Origin: Poa pratensis
Lineage: Eukaryota > Streptophyta > Magnoliopsida > Poales > Poaceae
Direction: 5' to 3'
NCBI GenBank assembly: GCA_947311845.1
Contig: CAMZMU010000059.1
Span: 53,605,626-53,669,625, forward strand
DNA length: 64,000 nucleotides
Shown here: one piece after another, positions 9,184 to 20,864 of the stretch
Position numbering within the stretch: position 1 is the stretch's first letter
How the letters are laid out: each line of letters opens with the position of its first letter
The notes under the pieces: model-generated
The model's input: only the letters and a program-made list of their open reading frames with translations
The model's database searches: none
What the model was told of the DNA's origin: nothing
Position numbers and translations under genes: made by a program

Positions 9184-12100
9184 TCAGAAGCCTGTGTCTA
9201 CGTTTGGATCATAACTTGGACTAGGATCATCATCATCACTATCACGATTGTACCACCAATCTTCTACGTAGTCTACAGGTGGACCGCTTGGCTCCTCTCC
9301 ATCGGGTAGGTGCATCCGTTCAAGAAGCTCCATGTCTTTCCGGTTGACAACCAACTCACCATCTTCTTGCCCATGGTCGACTCTAATGCCATCGTCGTCT
9401 TCTTCCATTTCATCTACAGAAGGCAAGGTGATGTTCAAACGGCCTGACAGCCCATTTTCTTGATAAAACTCTCCCTCGTAGGTGTTCGGGTTTAGGCGGT
9501 GGTGGTAGTCGTCATCGTTAGGGGTAGGTACTTTATTACGCGGCGGTACCGAGATCACTACATCCCACCCTAGTAGACGTTTCACAGTTTTGCATGGGTA
9601 CAGGAGATAAAAAAATTGGATGGCTTGGTGTGCTAGGATATAGACATCATCACCCGCGTAGACGGATTCTCGCTCAATTTCGACCAACCCAATTTCAGGT
9701 CTTCGTCTCACTCTTGTTGGATTGAACCAATGGCATTTGAAGACAACAGGGCTCTTCTTTTTGCCGAATTCACAATCCAGTTCAATTATTTCCTTGACTA
9801 TTCCATAGTAATCAAGGTCACCTCCACTTGGCATAAGACCCCGGAATTTCTTGTCTTCGGGTTTGGCCGAGTTTTTTTTGTAATGATCGGTATGGAAGCG
9901 GAACCCATTCACGTCATAAGAATTATAGGTCTTGACGGTATAGGTACATGAGGTAAGTTTCTTAAACTCGGGCCTCATGTCCGGTTCGGATATTCCCTAC
10001 AAGTGCAATAGGAGCAAGTATGATATATTAGTGTCGACGAAACGTATTGCACAAACATGGAATGAAACAAGGGGATATTCCCTACTTTAGCTTTGAACCA
10101 TGGAATGAAACCGCCGCCTCCTTGACCCCCCTTTTTAAAAAGGACCAACTTGTCATTGTCGGTACATGGTCTTCGATGTTTCCATGTTTCTGTCTCAAAT
10201 AACCTATGAATGGCAACGATCAAGGAACGGAGTTAGTCCACAAACTAGGAAATGGAAGTGTGCCGAACAATTCACTGAGCACTTACTCAATGTAGGGTTG
10301 TACTTCCGTCGTGTTCTTTAAGACATAAGATGTAATGTTCGTCCACTCATCATATGATAATTTCTTCTTCTTGTGGCCACTTGATTTGCCACCGGAGCCG
10401 ATGAAAATGCTAAGTTCAGGTAGATCTTCTGGGTTGGCCATATTGAGACGAGGCACTGGATTATGAACAGTGGTAAGATCACTAGTACAGAAAAGCTATT
10501 CTGTGGCGCACCATTTTGCTATTCTGTGGCGCATGGGTGGTGCGCCGCAGAATAGTCGCCACTAAATAAGCTATTCTGTGGCGCACCACCTAGTGCGCCA
10601 CAGAATAAGCTATTCTGTGGCGCACCCAGCCCGGTGCGCCACAGAATAGCTTATTCTGTGGCGCACCCTACCCCGTGCGCCACAGAATTGTTTTTTTGAA
10701 TTTCAAAAAAATGGCGGCCAGATCTAGATCTGGATTCCCAAAAAATTCAAAAAAATTCAAAATTTTTGGAAAAAATCACTAAAATCAGAAAATGATATAA
10801 TTTGGAAATTCCTATGTATTTGAATTTTTTGAACATTTTGAACACTTGAAGTCAATCTCAAATGTTGACTTCCCGCTAGGTCACCCATCCTTAGAGTGCT
10901 CCCACCTATACCTAGCCATGTGTCGGGCCGGGCCGGGCTTCGGGCCGGGCCTAAAAAAGCCCGCGGGAAAAATCCCAGGCCCAGGCCCGGCCCGACTCGA
11001 CCGTCGGGCCTATAATTCAGGCCCAGGCCCGTCCCGTGAGTGCAAAATCCCATCGGGCTTCGGGCCTCGGGCCGGGCTTCTTCCTGAAAACACCAATATG
11101 CAAAGCCCAGTCCCGTCCCGTCACGTCCATCGGGCCTAAATCTGAGGCCCAGTCCCGTCCCATGGGAAAGCCCGTCGGGCCCAAGCCCGGAAATTTCGGG
11201 CCGGGCCGGGCCGGGCCGGGCCGTTCGGGCCGGGCTTCCCATGGCCAGGCATGCTCCCACCCCAGCACGCTTAACTTCTAAATTCTATTCACATCACCTA
11301 CCCACCTGCTACTCAAGTTCTTATTGATAATTCTATCGTATCAACCCTTTTAACCCTTCTCTACGTGTATACATGTGAGTGTAGTTTATGTATATAGTTG
11401 GGTTGTCAAAAATTCAAAAAATTCAAAAACTTCAAAAGTTTTAACAGGATGTTAAAAAAATCCAAAAAAGTTCAAAAAATTTCAAAAAAGTCAAAAAAGT
11501 CAAAAAGTTCAAAAAATTCAAAAAAACCCAAAAAATTCAAAAAAAATCAAAAAACTTCAAAAAACCCAAAAACTCAGCAAATCCAAAAAAATTGAATTTT
11601 TTTTTATTTTTTGATTTTGTAGGAAAAAAACTTCATTTTGAAATAACTTTTTTTCCCTTTGGAATTTGGGGTTGGCTTCCTTTTCTTCTCTAGTTTTTTT
11701 TGATATATTAAACGCATTTTTTCGACGTCGTATGCAAAAGTTGTGGCCGTTTTACGTTTTTTTTCTGGATTTTGCAGAAAAGGTCAAATTTCATATTTCA
11801 AAATTTCTAGACGAACTAGACAGTAACACCTAACCACATCTCGAAGGATTTTATTTTTTGAATTTTTTTATCATTTTCTTTGAGCGATTTCAAAACTGAA
11901 AAGGCGATCCACAGGGGTGTTGTTTGGAGGGGTGCGTGAGAGGTAAAAAAATTCAAAAACTATTCTGTGGCGCACCAACCCCATGCGCCACAGAATAGCA
12001 CTATTCTGTGGCGCACCAGCTACATGCGCCACAGAATAGTGCTATTCTGTGGCGCACCAGCTTCCATGCGCCACAGAATAGCCTTATTCTGTGGCGCACA

Positions 12101-14460
12101 GTTTTGGGTGCGCCACAGAAGCTTATTCGGTGGCGCACGGCCACATGGTGCGCCACAGAATAAGGATCCATAGAATTGGGTTTTCCTACTAGTGGATTGT
12201 CACTATAGAACTTAGTGGTGAAGTTTGACACCTCCTCGTTCAGTGTTGCCTCACCTATGGATGCTTCGATGTGGCATTTGTTCGTGCTTTTCTTTTGAAG
12301 GTCCTTCTGCTCTCTCTCAGTTGCAAACATCCAACGGGTCTGCACTGGCCCCCCCAATCTTGCTTCGGTCGCGAGATGCACCAACAAATGTTGCATGGGA
12401 TTGAACATGTCTGGTGGAAAGATAGCCTCTAGCTCGCAAATCAACTCGGGTGTCTGTTCCTCCAACTCTTCAATCACCTTGATATCTAATTCTTTAGCAC
12501 AAAGCCGACGGAAGAAATAGCTCAACTTTGCCAAGACTAGCCAAATTTTCTCATCGATATAGCCTCGAAACATGACCGGCATTATCCACTCGATCCATAC
12601 GTGATAGTCATGACTCTTGAGCCCACCTATCCGCAACCCAGCCAAATTCACTCCCCTCATTATGTTAGCTGCATACCCATCAGGGAAGAATAGGTGATCT
12701 AGGACCCACTGGAGAATTTGTTTCCTTTGGGCCCTTGTTGGGGTGAAACGGGCCTTTGGTTTGGACCATTCTTTTTTGACTGTGCCGGGAGGGTCCATCT
12801 TCATGTTTGGCCTATCACATAGCGCCTGCTGATCGACTCTAGCCTTGACATTATCCTTCGACTTCTCGAGGTCCATTAGTGTGGACCAAAGGGCCTCGGC
12901 GATATTCTTTTCAGTGTGCATTACATCAATGTTATGAGGAAGAAGGAGATCCTTAAAGTAAGGGAGCTTCCAGAAGCATGGAATGTGTGTCCACTGGTGT
13001 GTGTCTCCATAACCCACAAAGCCATTCCCATCTGCATTGGGCACAAGAGCTTCTAGCTGAGCCTTAATGGCGGCACCATCCATGGTAGGTATTGGTACAT
13101 ATGCATCAACAACTACATCTTTCAAGAACTTTTTTGCGTCTCTCTTGAATCGATGACCAGGTTTAAGGAACTGGCGATGCTTATCAAAACAAGAATACTT
13201 GCCGCCCTTCGTCAACCAAACGAAAGTCATAGCCTGCATGCACACTGGGCAAGGCCACTTCCCGTGCGTACACCATCCGCAGAATATCGCGCGTGCCAGC
13301 AAGTCATGCAGGGACGTGTGGTACCAGACGTACATAGTGAAGTGCTCCTTTGTTACGGTGTCATACGTCTGTACCCCTTGTTGCCAGGCAAGCAACAAAT
13401 CATCCACCAACTGCTCCATGTACACACTCATATTCTTCCCCGGATATTCAGGCCCTGTAATTATCAGTGACAAGAACATGTTCTGTTTTTGCATGCAGAC
13501 GCCAGGGGGGAGATTCAACGGAATGACAAACATCGGCCAACAACTACATGTGCAAGCAGACATACCATATGGGTTGAACCCATCTGTTGATAAGGCAACT
13601 GCTACACTCCTGTTTGAGCCCGCTTTTTCGGGATACTTCTCAATGAATTTCTTCCATGCAACACCATCAGACGGATGTACCATCTTCTCAGGACGATACC
13701 TCTTCCCATCTATCGGCATCTCATTTGTTGGGCAGATTCGTTGGTCATAAAAAGCCGTTGGATCCTCGGTAGGAATAGAAGATACCGAAGGAGCTTTTTG
13801 GCTACTGTGAGCTGCGTCTTTTGACCATCACCGCTGTCGACCTCCATATACCTAGAGGACTTGCACTTGAGATAGTAGTTTTCATCGATGTGTTCTTTTC
13901 TAAATAACATGCAGCCCTTTGGACAAGCATCTATCGGCGTATATTCCATCTTAAGTGAACCGAGGATTTTCTTCGACTCGTACATGTTCTTTGGCAGAAT
14001 ATGTGTCTCCGGTAGAAGAGAGGCAATAACATGCAGGAATGCATCAAAGCAATTAATGCTTACGTGATACTGGGACTTGACAGCCATCAGGCGACTTATG
14101 GAATCAAGTTGAGAAACCTTTGTATGGGCGTGGAGGGTTTTCTACGAGGCAAACAAAGTATCATAGAACTCCTTTGTGCTCTTGTCTGTCTCCCCCTCTG
14201 CATCTTCGGTTGGAATTTCAGGTGCACGTGCATTAGCGAATTGCTCTAGCATTCTATCAGCCCCAGTATCAAAAGCCGTTGATGCCTCCTCGGTGCGCTG
14301 TCGCGCGACCTTCTTCCCTCTAGATGCACGCTCGCCATGCAAAGTCCAACGATGGTAGTCTGGCATAAACCCTGACTTGGCAAGGTGAAAACCCATGTTG
14401 TCCTTTGTTTGGCGACGCTTGTTTTTGCAACATTTGCACGGGCACCAAGTTAACTCAGGA
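9184..14460 (-). pseudogene. CACTA transposase (Tnp2 type), broken and interrupted by another CACTA
   Basis: Minus-strand pieces keep the family order. The transposase-associated domain is at about 14142-14460 (FMPDYHRWTLHGE). The Tnp2 core is at 13719-12900 with its N-terminal part at 14087-13710 (blocks LSTDGFNPYG and LPPGVCMQKQN). The DUF4218 region is at 12900-12200 (KSHDYHVWIEWIMPVMFRG). After the nested insertion come a short exon at 10479-10261, an exon near 10204-10090 and the DUF4216 and acidic tail at 9978-9184. Frames break between 14142 and 14087 and at about 13715. Removing 10480-12194 with one target copy lets the DUF4218 frame read on through 10479-10261. Copies of this kind are normally inactive. 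Confidence 0.8.
10480..12194. mobile_element. Non-autonomous CACTA element, 1715 bp, with exact GAT target duplication
   Basis: It begins CACTAGTACAGAAAAG and ends TTTTCCTACTAGTG, flanked by GAT at 10477-10479 and 12195-12197. Subterminal palindromes of TATTCTGTGGCGCACC and its inverse occupy 10498-10690 and 11957-12165. The interior holds a GGGCCGGGC-rich block (10915-11235) and an A-rich TTCAAAAA block (11398-11600), with no gene. It splits a transposase reading frame of the host element. Confidence 0.9.
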
Positions 14461-14703
14461 TTTTAGCAAATGCAAACTCCAGAAACTCTAAGGTCTTAGT
14501 CAGCCATTCATCGGTCATCTGACTCGCACCGGCTCGGCCACTGTACATCCAATTACGATCCTCCATCTCCACACTGAATAATGCAGACATATATTTAACA
14601 AAAAGATTCATGCATCATTAATTTAATTATTTACAGAACTATAGATTTTACGCGTTGAATGCACTCACCTATATCTACTAGGTAAAGCTAAGGCCATCCC
14701 ACC

Positions 14704-14908
14704 CGAGCATGTGTAGCTTGTGTTCGTTTCCATGTCCTACTCCTATCCAAGACAGAATTTCGACAGCACCTCCCCGCTGCTCTCCCAATACACGTCTTGA
14801 CAAAGTTTCGAGAGATTGTGTATCCGGAGAACAACATGGGAGGCGCCACCGAAATTCTGTCTCAGATAGGAGTAGAACATGGAAACGAACACACGCTACA
14901 CATACTCG
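14704..14908. repeat. Long imperfect inverted repeat, about 90-bp arms and 24-bp loop
   Basis: Arms 14704-14793 and 14818-14908 pair along their length with roughly 16 mismatches. Blocks such as GTGTTCGTTTCCATGT and AGACAGAATTTCG are perfect. It lies upstream of the minus-strand transposase, so its transcript would fold into a long hairpin like those that yield small RNAs. Confidence 0.7.
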
Positions 14909-14949
14909 AGCTTTCCAAAACGTGGACAATTCGAAACGGCCACGGTCAT

Positions 14950-15090
14950 AAAAGATATAGCTCTTTGTATATAAATATATACCCTGGACAAGGTGTATAC
15001 ATAAATATATACAAACAGCTCTGCATATATAAACATATACCCTTGACAAGGTGTATACATAAATATATATAAAGAGTTTCATCTTTATAA
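14950..15090. repeat. AT-rich direct repeats containing ATAAATATATACCC
   Basis: Two units of about 60 bp, each with TATATACCCT(G/T)GACAAGGTG followed by TATACATAAATATATA. Each unit is partly self-complementary. No gene is seen here, and none between 15091 and 15500, where repeats of CTAAACTAACTA type lie at 15380-15520. Confidence 0.6.
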
Positions 15091-15524
15091 CTATAACCCT
15101 TCCGAACGGGAGACGCCTAGGGTTACGCGACTTGTTTGGTGAGCTTCAAAATAATGCAACCTAGCAAGAGGAGCGGAAGAGCGTCATTACCCTCGAAGCG
15201 TGATCGGCAAGAAGATGGGGAATCCTACAGCTCCATCAAAATCCCTGCCCTACGACGAAGCTCCTGGCATCAAGCTCGTCTCTTTTCCATGCATCAAACA
15301 CTGAATTTAACAATCAGACACTTATATACATATAAAAGAAAAACAAACAAAAATTATTGGATGTTCTAGCTCGGCTACTACTAAACTAAACTAACAAAAA
15401 CTAAACTAAATAGTGACTAACTACTACTGAGCTAAACTAACAAAAACAACTGAACTAACTACTGACTAATCCTAAGCAGCAACTAAACTAACTAGTGACT
15501 AACTACTAACTAACCCTAACTGTA

Positions 15525-16012
15525 GCAGGGGGTGGCAGAGGCCCGACAGTGGTGGCGGCGGGGTGGCTGCGGACCAAGCGAGCCGGAGGTGGAGCAGAGG
15601 AGGCCGGCTGGGGTCGGAGCGGCGACTGGAGCTGCGAGTCGGAGGTGGAGAAGAGGAGGCCAAGTCGAGGTGGACCAGAGGAGGCCAAGGGTGCCGGAGC
15701 AGGAGCCGCGTCGAGGTGGACGAGAAAAGGCCGAGGGTGTGGCGGCGGAGGGTGGCAGCGGCGACAGATCCAGGGGCCCCGGGAGTGGTGGCGGCGGGGG
15801 TGGCAGTGGACCGAGCGAGCTGGCGGCGGCAGCGGAGGGAGCGGGCGGTGGGGGTGGCGTGGGTGGGAGTGGTGGCGGTGGCGGCGAACGGCGGTGTGGT
15901 GCGGCGAACGGCGAATTGGGGAAGTGTGCGTTTCGGGAGCCAAAATTTCCCTAAGCCCCCGTCGTTTCTTTGCCGAGTGGGCTTCTTCGCCGAGTGTCCC
16001 ACTCGGCAAACA
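15525..16012. repeat. GC-rich CACTA leader and subterminal GCCGAG motifs
   Basis: GGTGGCGG-type low-complexity sequence at 15530-15955 is open in most frames but shows no protein family. It is followed by TTTGCCGAGTGGG and CCCACTCGGCAAA at 15967-16012, a subterminal palindrome of this CACTA family. Confidence 0.55.
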
Positions 16013-16070
16013 CCATTTATTATTTTAACATTTCATTTTATATTATTCTTTTTGTTAGTTAATTTATGCT

Positions 16071-19000
16071 CTTGAAACCTCCCACCACACTCTAACACAT
16101 ATGATATGGCACCACCTAGTTTTTGGTGTGGTTCCGACGCTCCGGGGCCCCCGGTTCCGTCGAAACCCCCCCACAGTTGACCGGAAGTCAACCGTGTCGT
16201 CTACCCCTTCCACGGGCGTCGAAAGGGGTACCTCCGAAGACTTTTCTCCTTGGTTGTGTTTGTTTAGGTCAAATGAACATTTGAAACCCAGTTTGGCCGC
16301 ATGTTTTCACATGATTCCACTCGTTGCACCCGAAATGGGAGTTTCCACCTAGAAGAGCAGAACCTTCGAAGGGGATAAGTGTGGTGTGTGAAGCCGGTCA
16401 CACCTCGGAGTCTCATGTTTGCTCTTGAAACCTCCCACCACACTCTAACACATATGATATGGCACCACCTAGTTTTTGGTGTGGTTCCGACGCTCTGGGG
16501 CCCCCGGTTCCGTCGAAACCCCCCAGCAATTGACCGGAAGTCAACCGTGTCGTCTACCCCTTCCACGGGCGTCGAAAGGGGTAGCTCCGAAGACTTTTCT
16601 CCTTGGTTGTGTTTGGTTAGGTCATATGAACATTTGAAACCCAGTTTGGCCCCATGTTTTCACATGATTCCACCCGTTGCACCCGAAATGGGAGTTTCCA
16701 CCTAGAAGAGCAGAACCTTCGAGGGGGATAAGTGTGGTGTGTGAAGCCGGTCACACCTCGGAGTCTCATGTTTACTCTTGAAACCTCCCACCACACTCTA
16801 ACACATATGATATGGCACCACCTAGTTTTTGGTGTGGTTCCGACGGTCCGGGGCCTCGGTTCCGTCGAAACCCCCCACAGTTGACCGGAAGTCAACCGTG
16901 TCGTCTACCCCTTCCACGGGCGTCGAAAGGGGGTAGCTCCGAAGACTTTTCTCCTTGGTTGTGTTTGTTTAGGTCATATGAACATTTGAAACCCAGTTTG
17001 GCCGCATGTTTTCACATGATTCCACCCGTTGCATCTGAAATGGGAGTTTCCACCTAGAAGAGCAGAACCTTCGTAGGGGATAAGTGTGGTGTGTGAAGCC
17101 GGTCACACCTCGGAGTCTCATGTTTGCTCTTGAAACCTCCCACCACACTCTAACACATATGATATGGCACCACCTAGTTTTTGGTGTGGTTCCGACGCTC
17201 CGGGGCCCCCGGTTCCGTCGAAACCCCCCAACAGTTGACCGGAAGTCAACCGTGTCGTCTACCCCTTCCACGGGCGTCGAAAGGGGGTAGCTCCGAAGAC
17301 TTTTCTCCTTGGTTGTGTTTGGTTAGGTCATATGAACATTTGAAACCCAGTTTGGCCCCATGTTTTCACATGATTCCACCCGTTGCACACGAAATGGGAG
17401 TTTCCACCTAGAAGAGTAGAACCTTCGAGGGGGATAAGTGTGGTGTGTGAAGCCGGTCACACCTCGGAGTCTCATGTTTGCTCTTGAAACCTCCCACCAC
17501 ACTCTAACACATATGATATGGCACCACCTAGTTTTTGGGGTGGTTCCGATGCTCCGGGGCCCCTGGTTCCGTCGAAACTCCCCCACAGTTGACCGGAAGT
17601 CAACCGTGTCGTCTACCCCTTCCACGGGCGTCGAAAGGGGGTAGCTCTGAAGACTTTTCTCCTTGGATGTGTTTGTTAGGTCATATGAACATTTTAAACC
17701 CAGTTTGGCCCCATATTTTCACATGATTCCACCCGTTGCACCCGAAATGGGAGTTTCCACCAAGAAGAGTAGAACCTTCGAGGGGGATAAGTGTGGTGTG
17801 TGAAGCCGGTCACACCTCGGAGTCTCATGTTTGCTCTTGAAACCTCCCACCACACTCTAACACATATGATATGACACCACCTAGTTTTTGGTGTGGTTCC
17901 GATGCTCCGGGCCCCCCGGTTTCGTCGAAACCCCCCCTCAGTTTACCGGAAGTCAACCGTGTCGTCTACCCCTTCCACGGGCGTCGAAAGGGCGTAGCTC
18001 CGAAGACTTTCTCGTTGGTTGTGTTTGGTTAGGTCATATGAACATTTAAACCCCAGTTTGGCCCCATGTTTTCACATGATTCCACCCGTTGCACCCGAAA
18101 TGGGAGTTTCCACCTAGAAGAGCAGAACCTTCGAGGGGGATAAGTGTGGTGTGTGAAGCCGGTCACACCTCGGAGTCTCATGTTTTCTCTTGAAACCTCC
18201 CACCACACTGTAACACATATGATATGGCACCACCTAGTTTTTGGTGTGGTTCCGACACTCCGGGGCCCCCGGTTTCGTTGAAACCCCCCCACAGTTGACC
18301 GGAAGTCAACCGTGTCGTCCACCCCTTCCACGGGCGTCGAAAGGGGTAGCTCCATAGACTTTTCTCCTTGGTTGTGTTTGGTTAGGTCATATGAACATTT
18401 GAACCCCGGTTTGGCCCCATGTTTTCACATGATTCCACCCGTTGCACCCGAAATGGGAGTTTCCACCTAGAAGAGCAGAACCTTCGAGGGGGATAAGTGT
18501 GGTGTGTGAAGCCGGTCACACCTCGGAGTCTCATGTTTTCTCTTGAAACCTCCCACCACACTGTAACACATATGATATGGCACCACCTAGTTTTTGGTGT
18601 GGTTCCGACACTCCGGGGCCCCCCGTTTCGTTGAAACCCCCCCAAAGTTGACCGGAAGTCAACCGTGTCGTCCACCCTTCCACGGGCGTCGAAAGGGGTA
18701 GCTCCATAGACTTTTCTCCGTGGTTGTGTTTGGTTAGGTCATATGAACATTTGAAACCTAGTTTGGCCCCATGTTTTCACATGATTCCACCCGTTGCACC
18801 CGAAATGGGAGTTTCCAACTAGAAGAGCAGAACCTTCGAGGGGGATAAGTGTGGTGTGTGAAGCCGGTCACACCTCGGAGTCTCATATTTGCTCTTGAAA
18901 CCTCCCACCACACTCTAACACATATGATATGGAACCACCTAGTTTTTAGGTTCCGACGCTCCGGGGCCACCGGTTCCGTCGAAACCCCCCCACAGTTGAC

Positions 19001-19190
19001 CGGAAGTCAACTGTGTCGTCTGCCCTTTCCACGGGCGTCGAAAGGGGGTAGCTCAAAGGACTTTTATACTTGGTTGTGTTTGGATGGGCCATGTCAACAT
19101 AATTAACCTGATTTGGGCTCATGTTATCACATATTTAATCTCGAGGGGGATAAGTGCGGTGTGTGTGAAGTCGGTCACACCTCGGAGTCT
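16071..19190 (+). repeat. Tandem array of about nine 353-bp units
   Basis: Units begin with CTTGAAACCTCCCACCA at 16071, 16423, 16777, 17129, 17483, 17836, 18189, 18542 and 18893, so the spacing is 351-354 bp. Copies are highly alike, and neighbouring units share variants (for example the seventh and eighth units share ACTGTAACAC). The last unit is degenerate. Each unit holds the palindrome GTTGAC-CGGAA-GTCAAC. The similar reading frames of about 100 codons on both strands are a by-product of the repeat, since they drift and break between copies. Confidence 0.95.
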
Positions 19191-19503
19191 TGTGATATCG
19201 CATGTGAGTTTTCTTTTCTTTTCCCTTAATTAATTGCCTTACAGCAGGTGATTCACGCGTGGTAGGTGGCTGTCGGTGGAGTGGATAAGATCACATATTC
19301 CGGGTATGTGGTGACAAGAATACATTTAATTAAAAAAACACACACATTTAATATCGAAGACATATTTGATTTAACGTTAACACATAACGAGCACATTCCG
19401 GAACCGCCGATACATAATTGACTAACAAACAAAATAAACATGTAGAAAAAATTACAACAATCACGAACAACTAACAAATTAATTAAAACCTACGATCTTC
19501 TCA
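19191..19503. other. Spacer without visible gene
   Basis: AT-rich sequence between the tandem array and the DUF4283-like gene. It probably contains the 3' flank of that minus-strand gene. Confidence 0.4.
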
Positions 19504-20234
19504 TCAAATATCTTCTCCTCCGGCCGATCCCATGCCAGATGGACCTCCGAAGCAGTGGCCTCCCGTCCTGAAGAACGGACCCGGGTCGACGACCTGCTCC
19601 ACATGGATTCGGATAGTATGAACCAGTGACGGTTTCGTCGTGGTTGAGTGGGGGGCGTCAAACTCAGACGGTGGAAGGTCAGGCTCTGGCACCTCCACAT
19701 CGTAGACGGTAGGAACTTCTAATGGATTCTTCATCCACGCCATCACACTCAGGTACCAGCTGTCCTCCGGCTTGAGCATTTCCACAAGCTGCCCACCTAG
19801 CCTGTTGATGAACTGGTTCACGGCTTGGGGCTCCCACACCTCCCGTGGGAACCTCTCAAACCTCAGCTTCGTTAAGTACGACAGCTCCGATGGCCGCGCT
19901 CCGTGCCCACGATGCCAGCGACTCATCGCGAGCGTCTCGCCGTTGATGGCGAGGCCGGGGAGGCATGGAGGACGCGAGTGCAGTCCTCGCTGAAGCGGAA
20001 GCGCACGAAGAAGTCGAATGGCGGCGCGCAAACCTCCACCTTGACGTTGCAGCGGTTCACACCGCACTGCACCACCACCGCCCCGACGACCGTCTTCGGC
20101 GACACCGGTGGTCGGGTACCTCCCACCGTCGCCATCAGTGCGCGCCCACTCCACTTCTCCTCCAGCTTGACCATGCCGGGAGTGCGAGACAACACACAGT
20201 GCCCGCGCTCGGAGTCTTCAAGTTCACTCCACAT
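19504..20234 (-). pseudogene. DUF4283-like protein gene carried in a CACTA element, one frameshift
   Basis: Starting at MWSELEDSERG (20234), the frame runs through an N-terminal region ending FDFFVRFRFSEDCTRVLHAS. It then loses one base in a C-run near 19958 and continues in another frame as GLAINGETLAMSRWHRGHG and LRFERFPREVWEPQ. The part with GGQLVEM and VPTVYDVEVPEPDL resembles DUF4283-type, zinc-knuckle-associated proteins abundant in Triticeae genomes, which are usually retroelement-like or captured. No zinc knuckle is visible, and the predicted end after 216 codons is Gly-rich. TATAAAA lies 96 bp upstream. The function is unknown. The C-run indel could be a sequencing error. Confidence 0.55.
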
Positions 20235-20329
20235 CCTTCTCCGGAGACGCGGTACGACGACTATCTACGACGGGAAAAATAGTGCAATGGGCGAATTTGT
20301 GTGTAAAAGATCAGTGGCCGGCCGGGGTC

Positions 20330-20336
20330 TTTTATA
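20330..20336 (-). promoter_or_regulatory. TATA box upstream of the DUF4283-like gene
   Basis: TATAAAA on the minus strand within GGCTATAAAAGACCCC. A start site about 30 bases downstream would leave a leader of roughly 65 bases before the ATG at 20234. Confidence 0.55.
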
Positions 20337-20439
20337 GCCTTCCCACCAGCTATCCCGCCCAAAATTTCCGGCCAAAAAAACCATCAAAATTTCCCGCCGA
20401 AAATTTTACCACCCAAAAAATTTGCAGGTCGTGTAATAA

Positions 20440-20740
20440 ACAAGATAAAATACTTTGAGATTAAACACATCGATGAACAAATCATACGGTTTCCCCAAGC
20501 TACAGTCCCACACTGGCTGCGATATCACATGTAGTGTGGGACTGAGCTCGGGAATCCGGATGATTTGTGTTTGAGCTACACGAATTAATCTGAAAAACAA
20601 TTTGTGTTGAATACCTAAATATAGCTGAAACAAAACACACGGTTTCCCCCAGCTATAGCACTACAGTGATTCACGGTCGAATGCCGTTGCATTCACTGTA
20701 GGACATAGCTGGGGAATCCGAATGTTTTGTGTTTGAGCAC
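20440..20740 (-). repeat. Two foldback hairpins in a CACTA leader
   Basis: Hairpin one (about 20480-20560) has the stem CAGTCCCACACT/AGTGTGGGACTG, with flanking CGGTTTCCCCAAGCT pairing to AGCTCGGGAATCCG. Hairpin two (about 20640-20725) has CTACAGTGATTCACG pairing with GCATTCACTGTAG inside CCCCCAGCTAT/ATAGCTGGGG. Read on the minus strand, both lie downstream of the TATA box at 20779-20786. Confidence 0.65.
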
Positions 20741-20778
20741 AAACTAGAATGAGTGAGTAACCTGTCTGAGAGGTGGAG

Positions 20779-20786
20779 TATTTATA
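20779..20786 (-). promoter_or_regulatory. TATA box of the CACTA leader
   Basis: TATAAATA within ACGACGCCTATAAATACTCC on the minus strand. About 25-75 bases downstream follow GGTTACTCACTCAT and GCTCAAACACAAAACATTCGG. The same order and spacing occur on the plus strand at 26224-26300, so this is a conserved promoter module of the family. Confidence 0.65.
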
Positions 20787-20864
20787 GGCGTCGTTAGGTA
20801 TGAGAAACTGGCGCGAAAACACCACACGCAGGAGAGGGGGAAAGAGCGGGAAAACCCTAATTTC

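Noticed and set aside
10757..11281. Gly/Pro/Arg-rich frames
   Set aside because: Translation of GGGCC repeats inside a small CACTA element.
15499..16075. Several 140-170 codon frames on both strands
   Set aside because: GGTGGCGG repeat composition, no conserved domain, adjacent to transposon subterminal repeats.
16101..19106. Repeated frames of about 70-108 codons that looked like a tandem gene family
   Set aside because: They follow a 353-bp DNA repeat whose length is often not a multiple of three, and they occur on both strands with broken ends.
16071..19190. CRISPR-like regular repeats
   Set aside because: Unit length (353 bp) and the plant context exclude a CRISPR array; there is no repeat-spacer structure.
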